A stretch of DNA of 64,000 bases, from NCBI GenBank assembly GCA_030587405.1, contig JAUQZD010000050.1:62001-126000 (forward strand), read 5' to 3'. This DNA is from Candidatus Freyrarchaeum guaymasense (lineage in GTDB: Archaea; Asgardarchaeota; Jordarchaeia; Jordarchaeales; Freyrarchaeaceae). Of the stretch, positions 33,997-42,518 are shown one piece after another. How positions within the stretch are numbered: position 1 is the first letter of the stretch; each line of letters begins with the position of its first letter. The position numbers and the translations under genes are program-made. Below the pieces are notes generated by a model, which searched no databases, had not been told where the DNA came from, and saw only the letters and a program-made list of their open reading frames with translations.

Positions 33997-34779
33997 GTGA
34001 AATTTCTAGAGAAGCTAAAAAGGACCTCGGAAGAAAAGGATAGCCGTATAGTGCTTGCCTTGGACCATTCAGTTCAGGTTAGAGAGCAAAAGGACAGGTT
34101 AAGAATTCTTAACAATGCCCGGTTCATTTTACGTGAAGTTGCAGATTTTATAGCCGCATTGAAGGTTAATTACCAGTTGCTTCTTCCTTTAGGGCTATTT
34201 GACCTTTTACAACTGGTAATCGAGGATGCTGAGGAACATGGATTGGTGACAATTATGGATTGTAAGCTGAACGATGTTGAACATACTAATAAGTGGGCGG
34301 CTCGACACTTCTTTGATGGGGGATTCGATGCGGTTATAGTTAACCCGTTCGTCGGATGGGAGGGGGCTCTAGAAGGGGTTTTCGATGAGGCTCAAAAAAG
34401 AGGGAGAGGAGTTATTCTTTTAGTATACATGTCACATTTAGGCGCTAAGGAAGGGTATGGACGGATGGTGATTGTAAATGAGAAAGAGGCTGTTCCACAA
34501 TATTTTCTCTTCGCTAGGAAAGCTGTTGAGTGGGGGGCCGATGGAGTCATCGTCGGCGCAACTAATCCTGAAGTAATAGAGAGAGTTAGGGAAGTTTTAC
34601 GAGGAAACCAGCTAATCTTCAGCCCGGGAATAGGTGTTCAGGGAGGGAGAATTGCCCGTGTGTTCAGGTCAGGAGCGGATTACGCGATCGTTGGCAGGAT
34701 GATTTATGAGGCGAGGGATCCGAGGAAAGCCGCTGAACGTATTAGGCGGGAAGTTAATGAAGCACTTCGGAGAGTATGA
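33997..34779 (+). CDS. pyrF: Orotidine 5'-phosphate decarboxylase
   Basis: Last step of UMP synthesis. From GTG 33997 (GGGAGGGG six bases upstream; longest frame 33976) the TIM barrel is complete: LALDHSVQ (strand 1 Asp), MDCKLNDVEHTN (catalytic DxKxxD), NPFVGWEG and the phosphate-binding FSPGIGVQGG (about 213). At about 260 residues it is longer than many archaeal forms (about 220), so it may belong to a divergent subgroup. Confidence 0.88.
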   Translation: MKFLEKLKRTSEEKDSRIVLALDHSVQVREQKDRLRILNNARFILREVADFIAALKVNYQLLLPLGLFDLLQLVIEDAEEHGLVTIMDCKLNDVEHTNKWAARHFFDGGFDAVIVNPFVGWEGALEGVFDEAQKRGRGVILLVYMSHLGAKEGYGRMVIVNEKEAVPQYFLFARKAVEWGADGVIVGATNPEVIERVREVLRGNQLIFSPGIGVQGGRIARVFRSGADYAIVGRMIYEARDPRKAAERIRREVNEALRRV

Positions 34780-34784
34780 GCTAT

Positions 34785-35267
34785 TTACCCTTTAAGCATG
34801 CATATCATTTTTTCAAGCATCTTTTCAAGTTGCGGATAATATTTTTCAAATAGCTCTACGCGCCTCTTAGTAGCCTTGACGCCCTCCATCAACTTCAGTA
34901 TGAATTGAGTTTGTTCTTCGATCCTCTCTGCAACCTCCTTCTCTATAATAGCGGCGCTTTTCATGTCAACTAAGTCTTCCATTGCCTGCTTAAGATAAAA
35001 GGAAGCGTCACCTACATTGTTTGTTTCAAGAAGCTGCTTCATCCAGAAGAGATGAGCCTCAAATTCACTTATCACCTTTTTACGTGCTTCTATGTATTCT
35101 CTTAAATCATCTAGGTAGGACAGGATCGTATCCCAGAGTGCATTGTATCCGTCGATAAGATCGCCTTTCCAATTCTTTATTTCAGGTTCTTTCATGGTAA
35201 CCATTTTTATGTATTCCTTGCAAAGATTCAAATAACGTCTTACTTGTTCCTTCAATTCATTCAACAC
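34785..35267 (-). CDS. Helical/coiled-coil protein, unknown
   Basis: 160 residues, almost all predicted helix, rich in Glu/Lys/Leu with heptad-like stretches (EVAERIEEQTQFILKLMEGV) and a C-terminal LEKMLEKMICMLKG. No domain recognised. It lies opposite pyrF, six bases after its stop. Confidence 0.7.
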   Translation of the reverse strand: MLNELKEQVRRYLNLCKEYIKMVTMKEPEIKNWKGDLIDGYNALWDTILSYLDDLREYIEARKKVISEFEAHLFWMKQLLETNNVGDASFYLKQAMEDLVDMKSAAIIEKEVAERIEEQTQFILKLMEGVKATKRRVELFEKYYPQLEKMLEKMICMLKG

Positions 35268-35544
35268 GTACCCTCCCCTTTAGGACTATTTACCTTGTCT
35301 CCTTTTATTTCTTTGTTTTTGTAGCCGAAAGATGAATAGTTAAGTAACATGAGTCATCCTTGTGGGTTATCAGAGTCGACTTTTCTTACTAAATTTAGCG
35401 TGTGAGCGCGTTCCCTTTGACTTTAAGTAAGTTAAAGGTAATAGAAAGGAGAAAAATGTAAGAGAAAGATAAGTACATTAAAACGAAGTGTGATAAAAAA
35501 GGAGAGAAAGTTAACGATGATGTTTTGATTAAGGGGGTATGTCA

Positions 35545-36921
35545 TTGAGTTTCAGGATTGGTGGCGTCCTCCTTTCACGATTACTCCTATTTTTACTAGT
35601 TGTCTTCGTCCCGCTATACTTTTTACTTCTTTTTATCTTATCACCGGTAAAGTTGCTGCCATATCCCTTTAGCGACATTGTTATTTTTAATTATCCTGTT
35701 CTCCACGTTTTCCTGCAGAGTTTTGAAGCTGAAAATCCTTGGATGGTAACCGTTAATTATTTTCTTATACCTTTATTCTTTTCGCTCCCTTGGTTTCTGT
35801 TTATTGTTTTAAGCCGTGAAAGGCTGCTTAAAACGTTTGAAGTACTAGATAATACTACGACTATAGTGCCTTTACGTTATAGGATATTTTATGGATTTAA
35901 CACGTTGCTCTTATTTTGCTTCTTCGTGCTTCCAACTCTATCTCCAGTTTTGAGCATTCTGGCGGGGGTTATTCTAGCTGGGAGGGCGCTTAATACTAGT
36001 AGATGGTTTTGGAGGCAGGGGCGAGTTGTTCGGGGGATTACCGCATTAACCGTCTTTACGTTAATATGTGGAATACCAGTTTACCTTGCTGCCCTTTACT
36101 ATTTAGAGGGGATCCACGTTTTTTTCGCAAATTGGCTCTGGGATTCATGGGTAAACAATATGGTCGTTACGTACACGCTTTCCATGTGCATAGTGGACGC
36201 GTTGGCTTTAGGATCGGTCATATGGCTGATCTTTGCGGGAGCAGCGGAGTTTGAAGCTAAAACGTTCGGGGTAGCTATAACAAAGCCTCCCTATAGGGCC
36301 ATAGCCCTCTTTGAAGCAGCCGCCTTCCTACTCCTCGCATATGTAGGGTTGCCATACATTTACATTCCCGGTTGGCCGCCATACTACGTCGTCTGGGGTA
36401 GCAACCCACGGTTTCTCTACGATTATGTTAATTACGTCTGTCTAGGAATAATTTCGCTGGTTACATTGATATGTATGGTGAGGGGGGTTAGGAGGGGGAG
36501 GGGGGTTAACCCGTCGCTTATAGGACTTCTAATCGCTGGAGGGTTTTTAGGAGTTGACATGGTTACAGGGGGACAGTTGAGGACGCTTGCAATACTACCT
36601 AAAATTCTTACACCAGTAGTTCTGGGATTTCTAGCGAGCAAGCCGTCTTTAATATTTACCATGGCTAACATTGGTTACATATTGAACGTATACATACCTT
36701 ACTATGAGCTTCCTAGAGTGATGTTGTGCGTGTACTGGGGAACGGGGATGAAAGCAGCTTTTGCTTTAGCTGTCTACCTAATAAAGCAAATAAAAGAATT
36801 AACAATTTACAGTAGCCTAGCTGTGGTGGTAACGGCAATACTCTGGATTCTTACTTTTACATACTGTTTTGCTAGGGCGGGACGGAGAGACATGAGAATG
36901 TGGAATACAGGTATCACATAA
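35545..36921 (+). CDS. Polytopic membrane protein, unknown
   Basis: About 458 residues with some 10-12 hydrophobic segments and few hydrophilic loops (for example SRERLLKTFEVLDNTTTIVP). TTG 35545 is preferred to ATG 35539 because GGGGG sits seven bases before it, against one for the ATG. No transporter signature is visible. A short charged gene follows 48 bp downstream. Confidence 0.78.
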   Translation: MSFRIGGVLLSRLLLFLLVVFVPLYFLLLFILSPVKLLPYPFSDIVIFNYPVLHVFLQSFEAENPWMVTVNYFLIPLFFSLPWFLFIVLSRERLLKTFEVLDNTTTIVPLRYRIFYGFNTLLLFCFFVLPTLSPVLSILAGVILAGRALNTSRWFWRQGRVVRGITALTVFTLICGIPVYLAALYYLEGIHVFFANWLWDSWVNNMVVTYTLSMCIVDALALGSVIWLIFAGAAEFEAKTFGVAITKPPYRAIALFEAAAFLLLAYVGLPYIYIPGWPPYYVVWGSNPRFLYDYVNYVCLGIISLVTLICMVRGVRRGRGVNPSLIGLLIAGGFLGVDMVTGGQLRTLAILPKILTPVVLGFLASKPSLIFTMANIGYILNVYIPYYELPRVMLCVYWGTGMKAAFALAVYLIKQIKELTIYSSLAVVVTAILWILTFTYCFARAGRRDMRMWNTGIT

Positions 36922-36969
36922 ATTTTTATCTTTCAACCATGTCTAAGCCACCTTTGAGGAGGGCTGCAC

Positions 36970-37299
36970 ATGGTAAAATTAGGGCGAAGCAAGGTGGATG
37001 GAGGTGTTATAAAACTTTTGATTGAGGAGATCTCGAACATAGATCGAAGGCTTAAGAGAGTGGAGGAACAAATTAGTGTACTGATCCAAGAGACTTATGG
37101 ATTTAAGATACTAAAAAACGAGGAAGAGGAGGGAACGGAAAAAATATGTAATATTAATGATTGCAGGGTTAAAAAAGGAGATGGTGAAGAGGTGATCGAA
37201 GAAGAACAATTGAAGGAACATAAAGGGCATGAAAAAGAAGAAAAGAAAGAGAAAATAGAGGGGCGGAAAGGTATTCCGATTGTGAAGTTAGCATCTTAA
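36970..37299 (+). CDS. Small charged protein, unknown
   Basis: 109 residues; helix (LIEEISNIDRRLKRVEEQIS) then low-complexity Glu/Lys tail. Start ATG with GAGGAGGG upstream. Likely disordered; possible partner of the upstream membrane protein. No family recognised. Confidence 0.55.
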   Translation: MVKLGRSKVDGGVIKLLIEEISNIDRRLKRVEEQISVLIQETYGFKILKNEEEEGTEKICNINDCRVKKGDGEEVIEEEQLKEHKGHEKEEKKEKIEGRKGIPIVKLAS

Positions 37300-37466
37300 C
37301 AGCTTCCTTTAATAAGAAAAAGGAAAAGATGAAGGAAAGGAGATTTTTAGATATTTGATTGACTGTTTTATTGGGTGGGTAGAAGAGCTGTTGAAAAAGA
37401 TTTATATGGTTTATGGAGCACCTCTAACCATTGCCGTCTTTTCATTGGTACTTGGAGGGAGATAAG

Positions 37467-37721
37467 GTGGTGTTGAATGCGTATGTGTTGATTAAAGTGG
37501 CATCTGGACACGAAAAGCCAGTCCTTTCAAAGTTGAGGGAGCTTAACAACGTGGACTGTGCGGACCTTGTATATGGAATTTATGATATAATTCTTAAGGT
37601 AAGTGTGAAGAACGTGGAGGAACTTGACGATTTCGTTTTTGGGGTTATTAGGCAGATGGAGGGAGTTATGGAGACTATGACTTGTATCTGCTCTGGGGGA
37701 GAGAAGGATGAAAGTAGCTAA
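37467..37721 (+). CDS. Stand-alone Lrp/AsnC effector (RAM) domain protein
   Basis: About 84 residues holding only the Lrp-type RAM domain (NAYVLIKVASGHEKPVLSKL; ADLVYGIYDIILKVSV; a helix and MEGVMETMTCICS). The HTH is missing, so it would sense a ligand or join other Lrp proteins. The start is GTG 37467, directly after GGAGGGAGATAAG; the frame upstream to 37431 is spurious. It overlaps the next gene by 14 bases. Confidence 0.85.
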   Translation: MVLNAYVLIKVASGHEKPVLSKLRELNNVDCADLVYGIYDIILKVSVKNVEELDDFVFGVIRQMEGVMETMTCICSGGEKDESS

Positions 37722-38199
37722 GATGCTGGCACTCTTCAATTTATTACCTGGGGGGGTGAAGCTGAAGCTCGTCCAAGAAAGTTTAATGAATGCTATCGCT
37801 GATTTAACGAACGAGGTAATTGATAGGTTTGGGGAAGAGGGAAGGAAGGCTTTAGTTGCCGTTTTCGAGAGGCAAGGGAAAGAGCAGGCAAGGGTATTGC
37901 GTGAACGGCTAGGCGTCGGCGACGGTTTAAAGGACGTTGCTGAAGCATGGAGAATAGCAGGGAATTTAACAGGAATGAAAATGAGGTGTGAAGCTGAGGG
38001 GGAGAACACGTACAGGTTTATTCACATATACTGCCCACTCTACGAGGCTTTCAAAGGAAAGGACAACCCCTGTTCGACAATTTGTTTCCCAATGGTTAAA
38101 GCCATGGCTCTTGAAGTGAGTCCAAACGTGGATGTTAAACTGGTTAAACCGCCAACACCAGATTCAACATGCGTGAAAACCGTAACGCTAAAGAGGTAA
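37708..38199 (+). CDS. ATC-hydrolase / V4R-like ligand-binding family protein
   Basis: 163 residues. The C-terminal pattern HIYCPLYEAF, NPCSTICFPMVKAMALEVSPN and TCVKTVTLK resembles L-2-amino-thiazoline-4-carboxylate hydrolase family proteins, many of which are uncharacterised. It starts 14 bases inside the RAM-domain gene, so a ligand-responsive pair is plausible. The 3' end carries a 14-bp direct duplication (see findings) that places the stop inside the repeat. Confidence 0.72.
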   Translation: MKVAKMLALFNLLPGGVKLKLVQESLMNAIADLTNEVIDRFGEEGRKALVAVFERQGKEQARVLRERLGVGDGLKDVAEAWRIAGNLTGMKMRCEAEGENTYRFIHIYCPLYEAFKGKDNPCSTICFPMVKAMALEVSPNVDVKLVKPPTPDSTCVKTVTLKR

Positions 38200-38231
38200 C
38201 GCTAAAGAGGGGAAGGGGAAGGGGGAGATGC

Positions 38232-38603
38232 TTGGAAGAAGGAATTATTGAGAGGAAAATAAGACCTGCAGTTTCGTTACGTCTTAGAAGCCTGACGGAT
38301 TTGATCAGGCTGCTCATCGCTTGGGGTAGAGAAAGGGGAACATACATGTTTTACTTTGAGAAAGAGGGAAAACACGTTTACGGTGCACTAATAGGAAGTT
38401 TTCCTGGATATTACGAGCTTAGAGGGTTGCCATTCTTCGTATACGTAGTGGATGATGAGCCTCCGAAAGGCAATTTTATACGTTACATTGGTCATCAGGA
38501 GGAAAAAATAGAATTCGTTAAGGCAGTGGAAGTTGATCCAAAAGCGAGATTTATACCAATAATTTACCTTGCAGAAACACCGGCATTTGTTGGAGAAATA
38601 TAG
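38232..38603 (+). CDS. Unknown protein downstream of the RAM/ATC-like pair
   Basis: About 124 residues from TTG 38232, chosen for GGGGGAGATG just upstream; the longer frame to 38169 overlaps the previous gene. Mixed alpha/beta with MFYFEKEGKHVYGALIG and YYELRGLPFFVYVV, then FIRYIG and a Tyr/Phe-rich end. No family recognised. Confidence 0.6.
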   Translation: MEEGIIERKIRPAVSLRLRSLTDLIRLLIAWGRERGTYMFYFEKEGKHVYGALIGSFPGYYELRGLPFFVYVVDDEPPKGNFIRYIGHQEEKIEFVKAVEVDPKARFIPIIYLAETPAFVGEI

Positions 38604-38935
38604 AAAGAAAGCGGAGCTTCTCATAAAAAGGAACAAGCGGGTTTCTGATAAAAAAACCTTCCTTTTTAAGAGTAGCTTTTGTGTTATAATTGCCTGATAA
38701 GGCAGTCTTCGATATGTAGGTGTTCAAGTTTGGATGGGAAGCTGCCTCTAGCTCGGGAGATGTGATGGTTATTTCAGGAGCATCCTTTCAGGAACATCCG
38801 TTTCCCTGAGAGACCTCCGGTGAGGGAGAAGGAAATTTTCAGCTACTTGAAGGAACAATTTATGTCAAAAATAACGGATTAGCTAGAAACGATTGCTTGT
38901 TCTCAGATTACTTTTCAACTTTACTTTTTTCTCTT
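38604..38935. other. Gene-free region
   Basis: About 330 bp between convergent genes. A stretch around 38760-38812 has box C/D-like words (TGTGATGG, CCCTGAG) but no complete C/D box arrangement, so nothing is annotated. Confidence 0.4.
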
Positions 38936-39733
38936 TTATTTATCGGTCGGCTTTTTACATAATGCGGTGAAGAGGGGAGAGAATAGGGCAAGCATCCATG
39001 TAAATGCTCTAGATTTTAGAAGACGTTTCATGATGCCATGATTTATTATTTTTACGTTGTCATAAGTTAGCCACTTAGGATGGTTTATGATGAACTTAAA
39101 GCCGTTTGATTTAATTAAAGCTACCAAGTGTTTATATGTTACAAGATCCGGTAGATCCATTTTAAAGCCAAACTTATACGAGGCTAATTTGTTAGCTAGT
39201 CTTCTAGGTATTAAGGTTACACCTATCATACCAGTATGCGGTTCTATGGGATATAGTCTGTTAGGTGTTGTAAGGAAGAGGTGGCCATCTTTCCTAAGAA
39301 CCGAAAAGATTTCTTTGATAAGCTTCTCTTTATCGCTTACATGCTCTAGAACGTCATTACAGAGGACCAAGTCGAAACTGTTTTCTCTAAAAGGCAGGTT
39401 TAATCCACTAGCTAAAACAAAGTCTACGCTACTTGATTCATGAAGTGAATTTTCAACGTTAAGTTTTGCTAATGGAAGCAGAACTTCATTTATTTCGACT
39501 CCAACCATATGATTAGAGAGCTTTGCTAAGGCAGAGCATACTCCACCAACTCCACAGCCTACATCAAGAGCTCTTAGACCAGACAAGTTCTTGGTGAACA
39601 TTTTAATTTTTGATAAGTAAAGGTTTGCTCTAGCTTCTGCGCCCTTAAACCAAGCGAGCCAAGCTTCATAGTTATCGAATATTTTTAAAGGTTTTAGGCA
39701 TTCTTCCAAGGCTCTTTCAAAGTTAGAGGACAT
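38936..39733 (-). CDS. Class I SAM-dependent methyltransferase
   Basis: 265 residues; Rossmann motif ALDVGCGVGGVCSALA (about 56), MVGVEINEVL, then ASGLNLPFRENSFDLVLCND and TTPNRLYPIEPHTG. It is of the same UbiE-like type as the enzyme at 10478 but not closely alike. Substrate unknown. Divergent from the M23-like gene. Confidence 0.88.
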   Translation of the reverse strand: MSSNFERALEECLKPLKIFDNYEAWLAWFKGAEARANLYLSKIKMFTKNLSGLRALDVGCGVGGVCSALAKLSNHMVGVEINEVLLPLAKLNVENSLHESSSVDFVLASGLNLPFRENSFDLVLCNDVLEHVSDKEKLIKEIFSVLRKDGHLFLTTPNRLYPIEPHTGMIGVTLIPRRLANKLASYKFGFKMDLPDLVTYKHLVALIKSNGFKFIINHPKWLTYDNVKIINHGIMKRLLKSRAFTWMLALFSPLFTALCKKPTDK

Positions 39734-39806
39734 TTTGCCACCGTTGGATATTTTTACATTCTAAGGATGTTTGGAATAGGATAAAAACTATCCGGTTAGA
39801 GGGTTG

Positions 39807-40745
39807 ATGATGGCCGTAATAGGTATTTGTGAGAGGATATCAATACGTAGAGTAAGAGGCGTCGACTATTTTTCCTTGTTTAACAGCCCGTATCATGCGC
39901 ATACTTATGGAGGAGCGATGGATGTATACTTTCTTTGGGGGGGTGAGGAGGTACCGTGCTTAACTCCTGGCAGGGTTGTCGATATTAGAAGGGTTCGTAC
40001 GCCGTCTAGGAAATTTCCTCATGAAGAGTATGACTACTTGATCATGGTGAAAGCTGTAGAAAGGCCTGATTTGATAGTTAGGATGATGCATGTTAGACCC
40101 TCTGTGCAGGTTGGAGACGAGATAGAGTTAGGAAATGGTGTAGGGCGACCTTTGAGAAGCGGGTTTTTTGATCCATGGACAAGCCTTCATGTACATTTAG
40201 AGGTGAAACGTCCTGAGGACGCACTCAGAGCTAAGAAGTCGTTTCCAATAAAGTTGGAAGGTTTAAGTAGGGTTAGTAAGCCCTTTTGGAGGGAAGAAGT
40301 TGAGGGAGAGGTATTACCGTGTGAGGTTGTTTTTGCATGCGAAGATTATGCATTGGCAAGCGTTCCCAGTGAGTACATCATGAAGGTTGGATTATTTAGG
40401 GGGGTGGGTGTAAGAGTAGGGAGGCACTTTGGTATTCTTGACTGTGGACTCCCCCATTATAATAGGGGGGGAGTGATCCTTAAGGAGGGCGTTGAGGTAG
40501 AGCAGGGTACCCCCATCATGTTTAAAGGCGTAATGATGGGTAAAGTTTGTGGGAAAGTGGGTAGTGGCGTCACCTTCAGAGTGTGCCCCCTTAGCATTAT
40601 GTGCAAGGGGGAAAGGATAAGAGGCGTCTCCGCATTTATAAGTCTAGGTAAATGCTTAATAAAGATAATACCTTTAAAGAGGGGGGAGCCCAACTTTAGA
40701 GTAGGTGAAGAAGTTAATTTAGAGGTGAAGGGAAGGGAGGAATGA
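39807..40745 (+). CDS. M23 (LytM)-fold protein, possible metallopeptidase
   Basis: About 312 residues. The first half shows M23 zinc-site order: HAHTYGGAMDVYF (His and Asp around residues 31-40), MMHVRPSVQVGDEIELGNGVG (the usual HL..V.VG..V..G.xIG strand) and SLHVHLEV (HxH, 129 and 131). Archaea lack murein, so either another peptide, pseudomurein-like or surface substrate is cut, or the fold binds without cutting. The second half has Cys residues and Gly-rich strands of unknown role. Start may be TTG 39804 or either following ATG. It overlaps the lplB-like gene by four bases. Confidence 0.7.
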   Translation: MMAVIGICERISIRRVRGVDYFSLFNSPYHAHTYGGAMDVYFLWGGEEVPCLTPGRVVDIRRVRTPSRKFPHEEYDYLIMVKAVERPDLIVRMMHVRPSVQVGDEIELGNGVGRPLRSGFFDPWTSLHVHLEVKRPEDALRAKKSFPIKLEGLSRVSKPFWREEVEGEVLPCEVVFACEDYALASVPSEYIMKVGLFRGVGVRVGRHFGILDCGLPHYNRGGVILKEGVEVEQGTPIMFKGVMMGKVCGKVGSGVTFRVCPLSIMCKGERIRGVSAFISLGKCLIKIIPLKRGEPNFRVGEEVNLEVKGREE

Positions 40746-41026
40746 TGCGGGGAAGCGCGAGGCTAAAGGTTCCTGGAGGGAAAATGATAGAGGCGGAGAT
40801 AGAATTAGAAAAAGAATTGATTAGTTATGTTAAGATAACTGGTGACTTTTATTTTTATCCAGAAGAGGAGCTGGAGAAGTTGGAGAGGGTACTAGCGGGA
40901 CGAACCATTGAGGAGGTGAGAAGTACTATTTTAGAGTTTATAAAGGATAGGAAGATTACACTTCTTGGAATAGATGAAGATGCAATCGTTAAAGTTATAT
41001 TAGACGCTGCTGGGAGAGGAAGTTGA
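40742..41026 (+). CDS. Lipoate-protein ligase accessory subunit-like (LplB-like)
   Basis: 94 residues resembling the C-terminal/accessory domain of lipoate-protein ligases, separate in some archaea as LplB: KVPGGKMIEAEIELEKELIS, then VKITGDFYFYPEEELEKLER and a helical end with GIDEDAIV. It would help a catalytic LplA (not in the window) activate and transfer lipoate. SD GGAGGA; start overlaps the previous stop. Confidence 0.82.
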   Translation: MMRGSARLKVPGGKMIEAEIELEKELISYVKITGDFYFYPEEELEKLERVLAGRTIEEVRSTILEFIKDRKITLLGIDEDAIVKVILDAAGRGS

Positions 41027-41035
41027 AGACATCTT

Positions 41036-42337
41036 TTATGCTTCACCCGTATGACTTATTATTTGTTCTTCAGCTAGTTTCTCCTTTTCTTCTAGAAGTT
41101 TTTCGAGGATTAGATCGAGGATCTTTGATGCGACAACTTTCTTAGGGGCTAATGGTGCGTGATAAACATTTTCTTGCTTGTCAACAATGTAGACCTCATT
41201 CGTCTCTGCGGCAAAGCCTGAATCATGCCTAGACACGTCGTTAGCGACGACCATGTCGAGGTTTGCATTTTTAAGCTTCTCTATTGCACGGGCAATTAAC
41301 TCCTCCTTGGAAACATTGTACTCTGCTTTAAATCCTACCAGAAAAGCTTTTGGTGCGGCGATTCTTATTGCATCAATAACCTTAGGTAATGGTGTGAGAG
41401 TTATCGTTAGGTTTTCTTTTCCAGATGAAATTTTTTCATTTACCCTTGTTTTTGGAGCGTAATCAGCAACAGCGGCGGCACATATTATTATGTCGTAGCA
41501 GTTTTTACTTACCTCAGATAATGCAACGTCTAACATTTCTCTTGTGGTTTCAACCTTAATTAACTGGACATTAAAGGGGGGTTCAACGGTACCGGCACCG
41601 TAAATTAGTGTTACTTCTGCGCCGCGGAGAGCACTTTCTTCTGCTAGGGCGACACCCATGCGGCCACTACTCGGATTGCTTATGTATCTTATAGCATCTA
41701 TGTATTCCCTTGTTGGCCCACCAGTAACAAGAACCTTTAGTCCTTCCATATCCTTTTTCTTCGAAAGGCGTTCTATTACTTTTGCAACTACCGTGTTGAT
41801 GTGGGCAATCTTAGCTTTCCCTTCTTCAAAGCGAGGGCCAACGATCTCTATTCCATATTTCTCTAACCTTTTCAGATTTTCAAGTATAATTGGGTGACGA
41901 TACATTGACTCGTGCATAGCAGGCACAACAACTATTGGAATTCCGGCACCGATAGCAGTAGTGACAACTGTTGTTACAGGAGTGTCGTCTATGCCATAAG
42001 CTATCTTACTTATAGTATTGGCTGTGGCTGGTGCAACCAAAACTAAAGAAACAGCATCAGGGTGATCTCCAGCAAGAGTAATATGTTCAACTTTCCCAGT
42101 AAGCTTTGTTATGACAGGGTTACCTGTCGCCCATTCCATGAGAGCAGGTGAAATTAACTTCATGGCCGCAGGAGACATTACAGCATAAACTTCCGCTCCA
42201 TGCCTCATTAGCTCCCTAGCTATTATCGGGCATTCTATTGCGGCTACACTGCCTGTTATACAGAGGGCGATCTTTTTCCCTCTAAGGATCTGACTTTTTG
42301 TCCCAATAATTTGTTTTGAGGTGTGCTCAGCAGGCAA
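41036..42337 (-). CDS. coaBC: Bifunctional phosphopantothenoylcysteine decarboxylase/synthetase
   Basis: CoA biosynthesis: joins phosphopantothenate to Cys, then decarboxylates it. CoaC half (1-~190): ALCITGSVAAIE, VVPAMHESMY (active-site PAMN region, here PAMHE). CoaB half (~200-410): VLVTGGPTREYIDAIRYISN and AAAVADYAPK, VGFKAE, MVVANDVS. A TTG start is preceded by GAGGTAG. It faces the pantoate kinase and PPS genes across a TFB gene, forming a CoA neighbourhood. PAMHESMYRHP differs from the bacterial PAMN..M, as in many archaeal enzymes. Confidence 0.93.
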   Translation of the reverse strand: MPAEHTSKQIIGTKSQILRGKKIALCITGSVAAIECPIIARELMRHGAEVYAVMSPAAMKLISPALMEWATGNPVITKLTGKVEHITLAGDHPDAVSLVLVAPATANTISKIAYGIDDTPVTTVVTTAIGAGIPIVVVPAMHESMYRHPIILENLKRLEKYGIEIVGPRFEEGKAKIAHINTVVAKVIERLSKKKDMEGLKVLVTGGPTREYIDAIRYISNPSSGRMGVALAEESALRGAEVTLIYGAGTVEPPFNVQLIKVETTREMLDVALSEVSKNCYDIIICAAAVADYAPKTRVNEKISSGKENLTITLTPLPKVIDAIRIAAPKAFLVGFKAEYNVSKEELIARAIEKLKNANLDMVVANDVSRHDSGFAAETNEVYIVDKQENVYHAPLAPKKVVASKILDLILEKLLEEKEKLAEEQIISHTGEA

Positions 42338-42518
42338 AGCAACTACCTCAGAGAATGCTGTTATCTACAATTAAGGACTACTCTATTTCACCTATAGGTG
42401 GTGAAACTATTTAAGCTTTTAAACGCAAAAAAAGAAGAATAAGTATTTTAGTTAGTTTGTTCAAGCATGAACATATAATATGAATGAAAATAAAAACTAT
42501 GAATATTCAGAAAGGGAA

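Noticed and set aside
38760..38812. Box C/D snoRNA-like words
   Set aside because: Only isolated C- and D-like words; no C'/D' pair and no visible rRNA or tRNA complement.
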